From Chionis minor (lineage: Eukaryota > Chordata > Aves > Charadriiformes > Chionididae), in the NCBI GenBank assembly GCA_013398295.1, contig VZSF01009133.1:191199-255198 (forward strand): a DNA stretch of 64,000 bases. The letters run 5' to 3'. The notes under the pieces were generated by a model. That model did not search any database, had not been told where the DNA came from, and worked only from the letters and a program-made list of their open reading frames with translations. A program made the position numbers and the translations under genes. How positions within the stretch are numbered: the first letter of the stretch is position 1; the number at the start of each line of letters is the position of its first letter. This document shows positions 37,101-52,100 of the stretch, piece after piece.

Positions 37101-40100
37101 CTTATTGCGGGAGAGACACTAATTTAGCAGCTAAAGTGGAAGACTGGGGTAAATTTTCAAATCTGCCACTAGCTATGAGGAAATTGTTAAAGGCTTCTTG
37201 TGAGATGCAGGGCACCTCCAGGGAAGTATAAAGTTCCCTCAGTTTGTATTAAAGTCTTTGCAAAAAGTAGGTTTTGAAGGAGCTCAACTATTGCACGGGA
37301 TTTTCTGTGCCTCAGTTTACTCCTGTGTAAAAACCAACTACAGAATTTCTTACCTTGTGTGGGTTTGGTTTGCTTACAGTTGACTAGCTAGGTAGTGTTA
37401 GTTTTTGGAGGTTTCCTGCTTCTCTGTCATATTCAGGACAGAGCACTGGAAATATTTAATATTTTTACATTATGTTCTGTTACGTTAATTTCTGTAGTTG
37501 CACAGGATTTTTATACATTTGTAAATAAAGGAGATCTGTAGTTATGAGTTATCTCTCTTCTTCATGAAAAAAAAAACTATATTAAAAGTGCAGAATTCCA
37601 GATTTCACTGAAACAGAACTGTGAGTTCTTATGTGTACATTGCTGTCATAATTAAGACTGAAAACTGCTTGCAGTTATGTTCTGCAAGTATGCTGTCTAG
37701 TACACTTTGCCCTACTTAGCAATTCAAGTAATCTTAACTTTTTTCCTTAAACACTTGGCTTTTTTCAGACTTTACCAAATAAAGGAAAAACTGACTTTTC
37801 TTCCTGGAATCCCTTGCATCCAGTTTTGAGTTTAACAGAAATTAAAAGGATTGCTGCTGGTGGATTATTTTTTTTTTAAGTCCTCAACTTACACAGCCAT
37901 TTTATTAAGACGAAATACTTCATGTTTCTAGTCAACCACTTTTCCAAGGAAGTTTGGCAAAAATTTCTAGAATGTGTTTTGTGCAACCATTTCAGAGTTT
38001 AAAAAAAAACCTGTTTATCTCATGACTAGATGAAAGGGGAAACGACTATCCAGTTAAAATCACAAGAGAAAATCACAAGAGAAACTTGAGAAGCCTTAGA
38101 ATTTACCATTACCTGGAGTTAGTAAAATGGATAAAAAGCTCTCAAATAACAATTCTAAATTTCAAGGATATAAAAGATTTGGTACATTCCGTCAGCCAGG
38201 CAGTTTCTCCTGTAAAGATGGTGAATTGCAGTACTCATGACCACCAAAAAAGCGCTCCCTAGCAGTGTATCAAACTGTAGGTATCAGCTCAGTGATGGTA
38301 CACAAAATGTGAATTCAGACATCATCACAGATCAGTTCTCTGCACACCATACGATCAATCTCTTGTCCAAAATTATCCTTTCCTACTAGAGAAAGAAAAA
38401 ACCCTCAACATTTCTGTGTTCTTCATATTAAGCCTCCCCCTCTCCCCACTTCAGGCAGGATGTAGCCAACCAGATGTGTACAAAATCCAAGGAGGAGTGT
38501 GAGAAGCATTATATGAAACATTTCATCAACAACCCCTTGTTTGCATCTACGTTACTGAACCTGAAGCAGGCGGAGGAGGCGCAGCAGAATGAAACAGCCA
38601 TTCCTTTCCACCGTGAGTATCCCCTGCCCGCGAGCATGCGCAGGGAGCTTCCCCGCAAGGTCTCTGCTCTTCCGAAACTGGAATGAGCAGCCTTTGGAGA
38701 AAGACATGCGCCACACGTGCGGTTTGCTTTCATTCCCAAAAGGAGAGCTTGTTCTGATGGCTAACGTGACTAATGTTAGGAGTAGGGGTTTTCTCACACC
38801 GTGTTAAATAAACCATTGGTGTATCGAATACGCGAGACCGCCAGCTCACCGGGAAAAGGGAGGGAACAGAGTGGTCTGATATAAACATCAGCTTCTCAAA
38901 AACAGAATCTCCTGCACAGGCAGTGGAAACGGTCACTCACAGAAATCACCACAGCAAAACCCTGGGTACGCACATTCTTTTAAAAGACGAGGTGTACCTC
39001 AAAGCTACCTCACGCGTGGTGCGATGTAACAGCGTGTCCCTCGTGGTGAACACCAGTGAGACTTCTCACCCTGACGCCGGGTGGCTGCTTTTCTTGCCCA
39101 GGCCCTGTGCAGCAACGCTAACTGAGAAGGGGGTTCAACCTTTAAAACATTTAATCTGATTGTCCACTCTGTGCCAGGCCTAACTGCTGATGTGATTTGT
39201 CAAAAATCATTCCCTTTAAATTGTGCTGATTTCACACCTCTCTCTTTAAAACTGCCGTTTAAAAAGTGTATGTTAAATTTCAGCAATTTAACAAATTTTC
39301 AGTTTTCCTTTGAATTTTAACATCTTTATAATTCCCCCAGTCTGTCATCTGTTCCATTATAAAGCTCCCCAGAATGGCTGGGTAAAAAGATTGCTTGGTA
39401 TCTGGAGGCTTAAATTTCACGATAAAGTGGTTAGAGCTAAAGCAGTAGGAACTGGACAATTTTGGTTCTGTCCCTGGCTGACATTGATTTTTTGTGTGTG
39501 ACCCGGGGCCAAGACAAATTCTCTGGGCCTCAGGTTGCTTTATCTGTAGCATGGGACTGATAACGCTCAGCTCCTTCACAAGTGGGTCGTGAGCCTTGGT
39601 CCATTATTGTCTGTAAAACGCTGAGCTCCTCAGTTGGGAAGCGCTGTGAAAATTCAGAGTAGTGTAGCTTTAATTGCAACTCTCTGTAAATGGCACCCAG
39701 AAGATGGCAGATTTAACACCCGTGTTGCTATTAACTAAAAGAACTTGCATGCTGAGACTGAGTGATCTGCAGAGGTTTACCGTGGGGATGCTGAGCTCTG
39801 AAATGTAGAGTTTACGTTTTATAACCTATTTATTACCTTGAATTTCTGTGTTTGACTGTTGAGAATACTATGAAGATCTCAGATTACTGTATTTTTCTCT
39901 GGATGAACTCAGTCTTTTTCTGAATATAATGCTGAATAAAAAGCCCAATCAGGGTGTTTTTCTTCAACTAATTATTCCCACTTCTCCTGCAAAAGAAACA
40001 CTTATTTACAGCTCGTTCAAAAAAGACCCCTGGCCCTACACAACAACTAAAAACCTTTATTTTTTTCAGCTGCTGATGATCCCCCACGGCCTACATTCGA

Positions 40101-43100
40101 TTCCTTGCTCTCCAGGGATATGGCTGGGTACATGCCAGCGAGAGCTGACTTTGTTGAGGTAAGACTTTCTCTTCTGCCATATTTTTGTGGAATCATAGAA
40201 TGGTTTAGGTTGGAAGGGACCTTAAAAGTCACCTAGTCCCACCCCCTGCCCTGGGCAGGGACACCTCCCACCAGACCAGGCTGCTCCAAGCCCCGTCAAA
40301 CCTGGCCTTGAACCTCCAGGGATGGGGCAGCCACAGCTTCTCTGGGCAACCCTGGCCAGGGGCTCCCCACCCTCACAGCCAGGAATTTCTTACCGAGATC
40401 TCATCTAAATCTCCCCTCTGCCAGTCTGAAGCCGTCACCCCTCGTCCTATCACTACATGCCCTTGTAAAAAGTCCCTCTCAAGCTTTCTTGTAGGTGCCC
40501 TTTAGGGACTGGAAGGGGTTCTAAGGTCTCCCTGGAGCCTTCTCTTCTCCAGGCTGGACAACCCCAACGCTCTCAGCCTGTCCTCACAGCAGGTTAAATT
40601 TCCATTATGCCAGATCAGCAAACGCACACTTGTTTGCCCCTGCCTATAGGTCTTTCACTCTTCGTATAAAACCCATGAGAAGAGAGGGCAGGTCAGAGTG
40701 ATTAAAGCAAGGATTTAATTACCGAGGTGGCGCTGCAAGCCTGCGAGCTGCCAGCAGCGCTGCGCCAGCGGGTGCCTGTGGGCAGGGGCTGTGAGGCTGC
40801 TGCTGCCACCAGATGTCCGGTCATGAATGGCTTTTACGTAAGCGGGCTGCATGTTGTGAATCAGACGCTTGGCGAAAGGGGTCAGCTCCAGCGTGCTTCT
40901 GTTCCGTTCGCCTCAGAGAAGCCCACTGGAGCCTGATCCAAAGATGCCTTGAAAGACCTGCATTGTTTTCAGTGTTTTTAGCTCTGGGCCCAGGGCCCCA
41001 GTTCCTGTTGCAAAACAAGCTCCTGTACGTGAAGAAACGAATTCAGCCGTATAGGGGCTTGTTGTTTTTGTACGTTCGAGCAGAATTTCCACCGCAGTGT
41101 GGGAGTCGCGGAGATTACCTGATTAATTCTCATTATCCTATCACAGCATCCTGTTCCAGTTCCAGCCATGGGGGTGCATATTGCACATTCCCTAGTTAAA
41201 GCTCCCCTGTGATGTACGTTGCACAAGGATGGAACCTTGAACGACTGTGTATGAGTAAATATCTCTGTTTTCAGTACTCTGACGTGTACTGAAACTTGAT
41301 ACTAATTTTTTAGTGCTAGTTAATGACAATTTATTAATCACCTCTGAACAGGAGTTTGACAACTACGCTGAATGGGATCTGAGAGATATTGATTTTGTAG
41401 AAGATGATTCAGACATTCTGCATGGTAAGTCATGTATTTCTATACATTTTCTGAAAACATCTCAGAGTGCCTACACAGCATTTCGTTTGGTCCCTTTTTC
41501 TCTACACCCTTTTAAAAAGTGAACATACATTTCTAATGGTCTCAGTTCTGTGTGCTGGGATTTAAACACTGGCATTTCTATGGTCCTCACTTTCAAATCT
41601 CTTTTAAAAGCTCTTAATCAACTGACATACAAATGGTACTTACATATAGAATAATGCACTTCACTCACAAATGAAATGTAGCCAGCTGTAAAGTAGAACA
41701 TGACTGAAATCGAATAGTCGCCACCAGTAGCAGGCATCTCTTTAGGAAAGACACGAATGATGTTTTACCCAGTATAAACTGTGGAGGAAGTTTAGCTAAG
41801 TGGAAGCAAATTATCTGAGATAGCAATGTGTCTGGAAACAGGCCGCAGTCCATCAGGGTTTGAATAAACAGACCTACAGGCCTATTAAAAACCAGAAACA
41901 TCGGTGCCTTGATATTACTTCCCCTCCCTGGCTGAAAGATACTCTTTCCATCTACGTAATGTCTGTGAGCGTCAGAGCAAGGCACAACTTTTGTTCTGAT
42001 TCAGGAAGAGGAACACTTTCTTCTCTCTTGCTAGTACTCCTTCACCCAACTATATCTTGTTGCTTAGAAGATCTGTCACTTACTCTAACCTCTCTTAGTT
42101 TAGGAAATCTGGGATCAGGATGGGTGCTAATACGGGCAGCAAGGAGGTATGTAGTTTATGTGCAACACTGACACTGTTCTAGTCTTGAAGTTGTGTGGTT
42201 TTTCACACATTAAACATGCTGAGTTACAGTAGCATTAGCTGTATGTGACGACTTATTTTTTTATTGTGAAGAGGATGGTTGTTGTATGAGTCCAGTTACT
42301 GCTACTGAGTTTTTGTGAACGTAGCTGCCTTAATACCAAATAACAGGAATTATTAAAATGAAATTTTAATCCATAGAGAAGAAAAGATCATGCTCTTCCC
42401 CACATTTATAAGTACATACAGTGTTTAGAAGTACTGTGTTTACGCTGCACAATTCTCCCATCTATGTCAGGCAGTTCTAAGCTAAAGCCTTAGCATGCCT
42501 TGGAGAGAGGCAAATCCTGTTACGTACAGATAGTCTTTCCAGACTTAAAACATCAGTTTGAAATTTAGCAGTGTACACAGAGCTTTAAGGAATGCAAACT
42601 CCCTTGGCTCAAAAAGGGTTATGAGAATCGTATATCAGTCTGTCTTCCCTTTTGACGTGTATTGAAAGGGGGACTGCCTTGTGGACATGTCACAGATTTT
42701 GTCGTGCCATCTCTCTACTGTTTCTTTTTATTACTATTAAAAGATATATTTCCTTGCTTCCACATCCTATTCTGAGTCCTGTTAAACTGAAAAAGCAAAA
42801 TAATCTCCTAGGTTTATTCATTAATTGATAGCTTAATATTCATTCAGGCTGGTTTACCAGCACTGTCTTCCTCCCACTGCAGAGTTCAGCCATTTAAGGT
42901 ATCTCCTGCCAGCCTCCCGTTTAACTTGTCAATCTGAGTGCAAAAATCAGCTTTCCTCATCTCTTCAGAATATCATAAAGCTGTGCAGGGCCAGACCCTT
43001 TGGTCTGTCTAGTTCACTGTCCTGTTAGTACCCAGAGCGACGCACAGGAGGAGAATGTAAGAAAAGGCAAGTATAGGCAGATGCTTTTCCTGGCATATCT

Positions 43101-46100
43101 TCCACATTTCCTGCAGTGATAATTTTAGAGACTTCTTGAGCCATAGGTCGTGTTCAGACCATTTTGACCAAAGGACCTGTTCTCCATGAACTTAGCTAAC
43201 TACTGTTAGAACTATATATATTTGTACTTTTGCCCCCATAACATCCTGTAGCAGTGAGTTCCACAATTGAGTTAGGAGTTCTACAATTTAATTATGTGTT
43301 GTGTGAAAAAATACTTCCTTCTGTCTGTCAAATCTTTTGCCTGATAATTTCATTGGATGTTCTCTAGTCCATTCTTCAGCTCTCTTTGGTATTTATTATA
43401 GGATGTCAGGCATTTGCCCTGTGGAAGCTGTTTGGCAGAGGTTATGGAGCATGACCAACTACATTTTTGATCTCTTAGCTCAGGGATTCTGGCAGCTTCC
43501 GTCCCACAGCTGTCCTGGGTCTGCCCACGTGAGAGAGAGAGAGAATGCCTCGAAAAAATACAGTCCCAGGGTCTTGCCAGCTGTTTTTCTTTTACATGAG
43601 AGATCTTGGGGAGAGAAGGAATTATTTTCTAAAAGAAACTTTGGAATTACATCTTTCCCTTCTCCAAGCTAACAGAGAAAGGAAAGAACCACATCCTTCC
43701 CGTCCTGCAGTTTTAAAAATCTCAAATGCTGGCTTTGCTTGAGAAACTTTTGCAACCTAATTGTAGGATTCCACTGTAGAAAACAGCTCAACATTTGGAT
43801 CTGAAGGCAGGGACAGGCATTTGGGTGATTTAAGAAACTTCTGTACTGTGTAGTTAAGGGGCAGTGAAGGTTGTGGGGCAGCCCTGGAGGCCCAGGCTCT
43901 CGGAATCTCTCCCGGGGTTCCTGTCCCGCTGCTTCCAGGCAGCGGCTGTGAGGTGCCTCTGCCCCAGCCCTGCCCACGGGCAAACTTCCTACGCCACATC
44001 TTAGAGAGACACATCTTACAGAAACGTCCTTGAAAAGCAGCCCCGTGGCTGTCCTCCACACCTGCTCCAGACACATGTTTGCTGGCCAAACAGCAAACTT
44101 TTTTTTTTAAAGGTGAAGATGTAAAACAGGGTTTTAACACATTTTATAGCCCTAAGTGGGGTCTTGCAGCATAGATTAAGTACCAGGTTTGTGAAAAATT
44201 CCTCAGTTTGTTTTTCTGCCATGCGTTAAACCTCACTGGGTTCAAGATTGATTTTTGAAAACTACTTTTATATTCCATTTTCTGAAAGTTACTCGAGCTA
44301 GACCCTGAGAACACACCAACCAGAACAATTTCTATGGTCTCTCTTTCTTTCTGTTGTTTCACGAGTCACAGAGCCGTGCTGCAGTGCCTGGGTTGCGCAT
44401 TAACACAGGAATATTTAATGCTTTCATTGGAACGGAATTCCCCCTTCTTTCCTTTCCCCCACATTGCTCTGCTTTTCTTGAAATTTTGTAAAAATAGCTT
44501 TATAAAAAGTTCTAGATCTAAGCTACTTGACCTCTGTTTCCCGATATCATTGCATTTTCCCTGTTATACTTTCTTGTGTCACTCTAAACACGTCCTCAGT
44601 ATTTCCACAAGAAAGAAGAATGCAATTTAATACAAGGCAGACAGACTGCCAGGCTGCCTTTCGTGGGGAGCACAGAAACCAGTACCTGCCGACTCACCAG
44701 CTCCTCCCACCACACAGGTGGTCACGGACATTGTTCAGTCACTTCTTGCTATCAGTGAGATGGTAGGAATCATGTGACATCTCTCATATTCCAGTTAACT
44801 TATCGAACTGTTAACTTTTATTCAGCACTTGCAATATAATAAGTGGATGCAAATATATATTGCAGTTAAACAAAAACATAATGAACAGATCAAAAGAAAT
44901 GGCGAGTTACAAATCTAATTCAGCCCAGAGTGCTTGAATATTTCATGAATTGCAAGTTTTCATCAGACTGAATTATAACATTAGTAACATATCTTTTTCT
45001 GCGCTTTTTCTCGCCTTTCCTTCTCATGTAAATGATTTTTACCTCTAACACTGGGAAGTCATTGCTGAAACCGCAAGTTCAGAAGCGAGTAGAAATAGAC
45101 TGCAACTGGCTGTGCCGTAGTGAAATTACAAGATACAAGGCAGTCTACGTCCTTCTAAATATTACATGATGTTTGTTCTTTGGTGGAAGTTCCTGACACG
45201 CTCTCAGGGCAGATACTGTTTGCCGAGGGTCCTGCTTTCCTCCAGGGAGGGTGAGTTTGGATTGAGGCCATTAAGTTTGTACCAACCACAGCACACTCTG
45301 GATACACAGCCCGTTTACTTTGATTAGTTTGCATTCTTCCCATTATTTGGGCCCTGCATGCCAAACAGAGGTTAGCTCGAGTGAAACAAAGGCCTCGCTC
45401 ATTAGTGTTCAAAAAAGTTTTTGGAGACCAAATGAGGCTGAAGAGGAATGAAAAGCAAAGAAACTATTTTGGACGCAGACGCTTGAGAAACCAAAATATT
45501 TTGATTTTTTGGAATGGAGAAAGGAGCCTTGAATTTCTGCCAATCACTGGATCCTTCAAAGCTACTCTGACCATCTCAAAGAACCTTATCGTTTCCCAGA
45601 ATGGACACTCTGAACATGATGTCAGCTTGGATTATCTTAAGTTACCAGTACAAACAACTGCCTCCCTAGTATACTCCGTGGGGAGAAGCAGAGGCAAATC
45701 ATTTTCATTCATACAGCATCTCTTTTCTCATTTCAATGCAGAATGTAACAGTATAGTAGTCTGAGTTATTCATGCATTCCAGATCTTGTAATCAGCTGTT
45801 CCTGTGTGAATATGTCTATTAAAAACAAAAGCCCCTCCAAAAGTGCATGTGGAAGCAAATACTAATTTTTCCATAAGCAGAAGCTCCAGGTTTTCCCCTT
45901 CATTTGTTCTCATGAATGTTCCTTCCCCTCCCCACTTGATCATGATTTCTTTCAGGATATTGTGCACTCAGGTGAAAGCATCAAAATGCAATGGTTATAG
46001 GTGCATAATTACTTGTGATATTTATAGAGGTTCTCCAGTGCAATTTCTGCATGTACTTATTAAGTTCTGCCCACACAAACCCCAGAAAATAACATTAGCT

Positions 46101-49100
46101 TAGCTTGCAGAGGGTTTAAAAATACAAAAATATTCTCCATAAATTGGCACTGATTCTAACACTTAGTAATATATTTCATTCATGTTTAACTTGCTGCATT
46201 TCCCAATTTCTTGTCCCCGCATTTAACAAAGAAGCAGAATTTGCTACCTGTGTTTGTTCTTAAACTGGGAAACTCAAATACCTCTTTATGAAAATACATA
46301 ATGATCCCTGACCACTGTGGTTTTGCAAGAAATTTGCAAAAAGAAGTAAGAACATTGTACCACCCCTCCTATCTTCACATGGAATCTTTTGCTCCCAGAT
46401 TAACATCAGATCCGTTTTGTATAAATTGAAGATTCTTTTGCTAATACAGGATCAGCAAGTGTAACTCAAAACTGCTGGCTCCTGAGCTAACAGGCTCAGC
46501 CTTTGGGCTTTCGCTGTTTATAAGAAATTTTATTACCCAGAGGACTGTGCAGACAAATTCCCTAGAGGCTGGGGGCTTCTGGTGTTTACATATAAATATA
46601 TATTTTAAAACAGACACATAACTACATGCCTTTCTTAATTGCATTATTAATTATCCATTGGAGAGCGCGCTCAATAAACTGCCAGTATCAGTTTTGCTCT
46701 TTTCTCGTAACTCCAGCCCGAGGAGTGGATTCTGGATTCTGCCACGCTGGGGCCACCCCTGTTTCGCGGCACGGCGGGCTGACGGGGGACGTGCTCTGTC
46801 TTAGTTTCAGAGCTGCACGTTGTCCCTACAGCCTGTAATCCCGCTGTCGAGTCTCAAGCCTCCTCCTTCTGAGAGCATATGGAGATGATTAACGGAGAGG
46901 AGGAACAGCCAACCGAGAAATCGGCCAACTCTACGCTTACTTAATGACCTAGAATTTTTTGCATTATTTAACAAAATGAGGGAAGGGAAGGTGATGGGTG
47001 TCTCCTTATCTTTTCTTTCAAGAATTTACCAAAAAAAGTTTATTAACGGTTACAGGAAAAAGAAGAAGGAACTCCGAGCGGGTCAGCCAGACTGCAGACA
47101 GATTTGGTTTCGAAAAGGATATGATTTCTAATGAGCATGGCTTTTTCCTGTGCTTCTTCACATTGTCGTGAACTATTCTCTTTGTTCTTCTGGCAGGCAG
47201 ATAAGTTTAGAAGCTAACAAGCTGAAATCTTGTAGATGTTTTAAAGAACTGTTGCAAAGGCTACTTTGAATCCTCACAGTTCACAACTGCATCTTTCTGG
47301 ATTTTGGACTTCTGTGCAAAGAAGCCTTTGTCCAAAGATCAGATCCTTAAATCCAATAAATTTGCTTCTCAGGAAAAGGAATACTTAATTGCATATATGA
47401 AGGAACAAATAAGTGCTAATAGTAAAACAGTCCAGGAAGAAAGAGGAAAAGAGTTCTCAGGATCTACCCAGGTTCATATTTACAGGCACACATTCCGAAT
47501 GTATTTGGAAGGAGGAAGCAAAGGAAAACTTCTACAGGCAGCATGTGTAGTCTGCAGAAGCGTAGCCTCTAGGGAGTTTATGCCCCTGTAAAATTGCCAC
47601 AGGATTTTTAAAACACCAAAGCAGAGTGACCATTTCAGCCTACCATAAACATAAAGGCTTGAAAATTAGCCTAATGCAGTGATTACTTATGTACTCTGTA
47701 ATCTTTTTTTTTTTTAAATTATTTTGCAGCTCTCAAGATTGCAGTTGTAGATATCTATCATTCCAGATTAAAGGAAAGACAGAGAAGAAAAAAGTGAGTT
47801 TCCAAGCAATAACTGTGTTCTTTTGCTTCATTACCATGTTTTGTTCCCCAGTGTTGTCCTAATAATACACTTAATTGATTTCCTGTAGCACCCTTCCAGA
47901 CGATCCCCATGCATGGAGACCTTCTGCTATGAGATTTGCTTAACGGGCTTCATCTTGGGTGTGCAGTTCTCCTTCTGTGCCCAGATTAAGATCAGGCACG
48001 CGGCTTTAGCAACAGTACCAGCCCCAAAACCACAGATTAACAGACCCTGTTACTTAATTGTACATATGGTTGGCAAAGGACCTCTACACACCATAACTCT
48101 CCTTTAAACTCTCAGACGCAAGTCATTAATTGTGAGAAGCCTATTTTCATGTCCTTTTCAGTCCATGAAAGTCACGTACACAGTGCTCTTCATATTACTT
48201 TCCCAAAGCCAGTTATATATATATATATATATAAATATATATAAATAACTAAGCTGCTAGCACACTTTGTGAGGTCACACAGCCATTTTGCAGAATGAGA
48301 AACTGAAATACTACCTGGGAAACCGGTCACAGATCCTGGGCTAGGAACCAGAAAAAAGAGGCAAATCTCTGTTCTGTGTAATGCTGATGGACTGCACATA
48401 ATTCATGTTGTACTTTAGGGGGAAGAAAAAGCTGCCAGTCTGACTCATTGCTAGATCCCCACTTTCTCCATAAAAATGGTTTGCATCATTATTTTTAATT
48501 CTTAGTGGTCCATAAGTTCGTTTTCCACAATGTGTAATGAAGATAACTATATTGCTGACGTGAGTTTGAATAATTTATTCAGTTCATTTGACAGCTTTTT
48601 AGAATGACTCAATCTACTCATTAAATTCAATTTTATTATAACTTTCAAATACTTTGTTCAATATTTAAAATTATATCTTGCCGCATTACTTTCTGCTGGA
48701 AGAATTAGTAATTGGAGTAAGACTCCTCTGTTCCTTCTGCGCATAATACAGCATAATTCTGCTAAATGACAGGTAAAAGTTCATATGTATTGACCTGGTT
48801 CTTTATAATTCATAAATAAAAAAATATTTATGTGGTATAATTTCCATTATGATAAATCATGTCAGACTAAAGAAAGTGCCACAAGGCTCAGTTACATAAA
48901 TCAAATCAGTGTCAGTTTTTATAAAGTTTCTACAGCAGGATGGGACCAAAATCTGGAAAATTACATAAAATTGCTGATGCCACTCTCAGAAAGTCTTCTC
49001 TACATGGGACAGGAATATTCTTTTATACATACTAAAGAAAATGTAATGGATTTTGTAGAGCAAATCCCAGCTTGACCTTGATGAGCCCAACTTTATAGTA

Positions 49101-52100
49101 TCTCTTATCATTTGCAAAAGTCAGGCATTTATTGAATCACCACATAGGAATGACCACACGACGTTTGCTGAAACCTGTCACAAACGTATTTGTCATGTGC
49201 TTGTGACTATCTCACCTGCCTTTTTACTCCGCTCATTTCCCTGAGCCTGTCAGGAGCATTTCAAACTTATGAGTTACCTAAATCATCTTCCTCTTTTTAA
49301 AATCTCAGCTGTCATGGGAATATTCCTTCCTCCAGCAGGATGGTGAAATTTACGGCCCATCTCTCACCCTTGCTCTAGTAGGACATTTGTCTCTCTCTGC
49401 AGCTGGAAATCACGCTTCATGGGACATTCCTTCACCGCCAGTGGCAGAAGGACAAGTTAGAAGACACTCTAGATGCGAAATCTCTGCCTAAAGAAGCAGT
49501 TTCAAACCTTTAAAGCAATTGTAGCTCCCTTTGTGCTTGGCACTCTCAGAGTTGGACTAATGCACGCCACTACCCCAAATTTACCCCTGATTAAAGCTGC
49601 GCTGCATCACTACATGATGTTTCTCAGCTAGCCGGATCAAGGGTTATGGAAATTTCATACGTATTTAGTTTTAGACCCCTTTGATGGTCTAAATGAAAGT
49701 TTCTTCTGAAGCCTTTGTGTTTATGAGGTAATACACGAGTAATGCCTTTTTAGTAATACGATTTTGCTCTCAATTACAGAATTGTAAGAGACCATGGCCT
49801 AATCAACCTCAGAAAATTTCAGAGTGAGTATCAGGTGTAACTGCTTAACTTTAAAGTGGCCTCTGCTTGGGAAGCAAAATTTTGCACATTCACCGTTTCC
49901 AGTGCACTAGTGTGGTTTATTCATACTGGACCATGTTCAGATGGTCTGAATTCCAGCAGATTTCCTGCCCCAACTGTTTCCAACCAGCTGGCTCTAACTA
50001 CTCCCAGCTCAGTGTTCTAGTTATTGCCTTGAAATTGCTCTTCCGAAGCATTTTGGGCTCCACTGAGTCCCTACTCAGAGAGAGGGGTGAAGGTGAAATC
50101 TAGGCCGTTTAAGTGCATCTCACTATTCTAAGAAATTATCAAACAACACTTAAATATCATCTTTAAGCTTTTGGAATATTAAGGACTATATAATTTTGTT
50201 GCTTTTTACTCATCAATTTGTAGTCGTGACACCAAAATGGCCAAGCAGCGTGCCAAAATCTGGATCTTTGGGCCATCCAGAGAGGCTGGCAGTCAGTTCA
50301 GGTTCCAGCGAATTTATTCTCACAGTAGTAGTGATTGTGTGTGTCACTTTTTCCCCCCTCTAGTTTTGGAAAGGCGATATCCAAAGGAGGTTCAAGACCT
50401 TTATGAAACAATGCGCCGATTTGCGCGAATTCTTGGACCAGTAGAGCATGATAAGTTCATTGAAAGCCACGCATGTGAGTAGTTTGAGGATTTTAGCATC
50501 TATGTTCTTCAATAAGCATAATGAGCGGTTGCATCATCTGCAACCTTTCCTAAGTACATACCACTCCAAGAGGTTGTTTTTCTCCTCCTCCCCCGTCTAA
50601 ATACCTCAGAAAAACAAATACATTTGTGGTTTGATACAGTAAATGAGCAGCAGGTTGGGTTTTTTCCACTAAACTGTATCTGAGTTCTTCGTTTGATTTC
50701 TCAGTTGACTGAACATTCTGCTCATGTGTCAGAACTAGTATTTGCTTACCAAAAGACCACTATTCATGTACTGGGACTCTATCACTGAAAGAACAAAATC
50801 CCTAAAATTTATGTCTGTGTTGAGAAATTGGGAGCTGGCAGCAAATTGTGAATTCTTTGAAAGCTATATGTCGAACTATTACATGTGTACATAATTATAT
50901 AGTACAGCTGTCATTATGTCCCTTACCTTAAAGGGAGAGGCATTATTCCATCACCGAATCATCTTGAGCCTTTATGCATAATCATAGCATGCATTAAATC
51001 AAATTCCAGTACGAGTCATTACATCCTGCTTAATTCTCTGACTTAAACTGGGAAAATAGTCGCTCATTAGAAAGAACAAAGCATTTAAACAGTTGTGACG
51101 GTATTTTCAGGACACCCTGTGTGAAATACCAAAAGTATGATCCTGCAAAGTCAGGAGTGCCACATGTGAGCGCTGGTCCTGGAACCTCGTTTTGTTGTTG
51201 TAGCCACAGGGAAGTCCTCAAGTGACCCTCAAGTCAAGTGCAGGCATTAGGGAGATCTCCCGGGCAGTGGCAGTAAAATCCAAGACCAGCAAACGTGCCC
51301 ACTGTAAAACTAAGCAGCTCCTGGAAGGCAGCTGATAAAAGCTATAGGCAGTGAGTGCACCGAGCAAAAGAAACCCGGGTATTTAATCTTACTGACTGCA
51401 GAAAAAGAGTTGTCTGCAAGGAAAAATTTTGGAAGGTTCGGTTAGGAAAAGCACAGTTGAAAGACAATATTAGATGCTCCAAGGAGCCAGGAGGGAGTGT
51501 TTTTTCAAACCTATTGAAATGCCTTCCAGATATCCTACATTATTGTTATTTCCTCGTCCAGGATATGGCAAAGGAACTGTCAAAGCTTAAAGGCAAAATA
51601 ACTTTGCTGAGCACACACATGCTAGAAACCAGCTTAAATCTGTGATGGAGGAGTGTTAGGACAGAGTGAGTTTGAGATCTGGTACAGCCTTGCGCAGAGA
51701 GGTTAACCCTGTCTGTGGTTCTGGATAATTCATAGCCAAACTGGGTAGACAAATAAGAAATCGCAATGTACGCCGCAGTTCCCTGCCACCCCTGCTCATC
51801 CGCATTTGTTTTTTGGATTTCCCTTCTGCTTGCTCTTGGGGCGAAACAGTGGAATTTGAGCTGCGGAGGGAAATAAAGCGACTACAGGAATACAGAGCAG
51901 CGGGAATCACCAATTTCTGTAGTAAGTACCTGATGCATTATTCAGCCCATTCCCATTCATCAAGGTGCAGAAGGATAATTTTACGACACTGAGGATGTGT
52001 TGAATGAAAAGACACTTGCTTCTGAAATGCATTGGCCTCGCTCTTTAACGGAGCAAGGCTCTAGCAATAACGCTGCAGTCCAGCTGTGCTTTTTTAAAGC

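Noticed and set aside
45381..45764. 127-codon open frame on the plus strand in TADA2A intron 7
   Set aside because: No recognisable domain, no splice signals joining it in frame to TADA2A, and a length expected by chance in 6 kb of AT-rich intron.
47304..47591. 95-codon open frame just before TADA2A exon 8
   Set aside because: It stops well before the exon 8 acceptor and has no match to TADA2A or another family.
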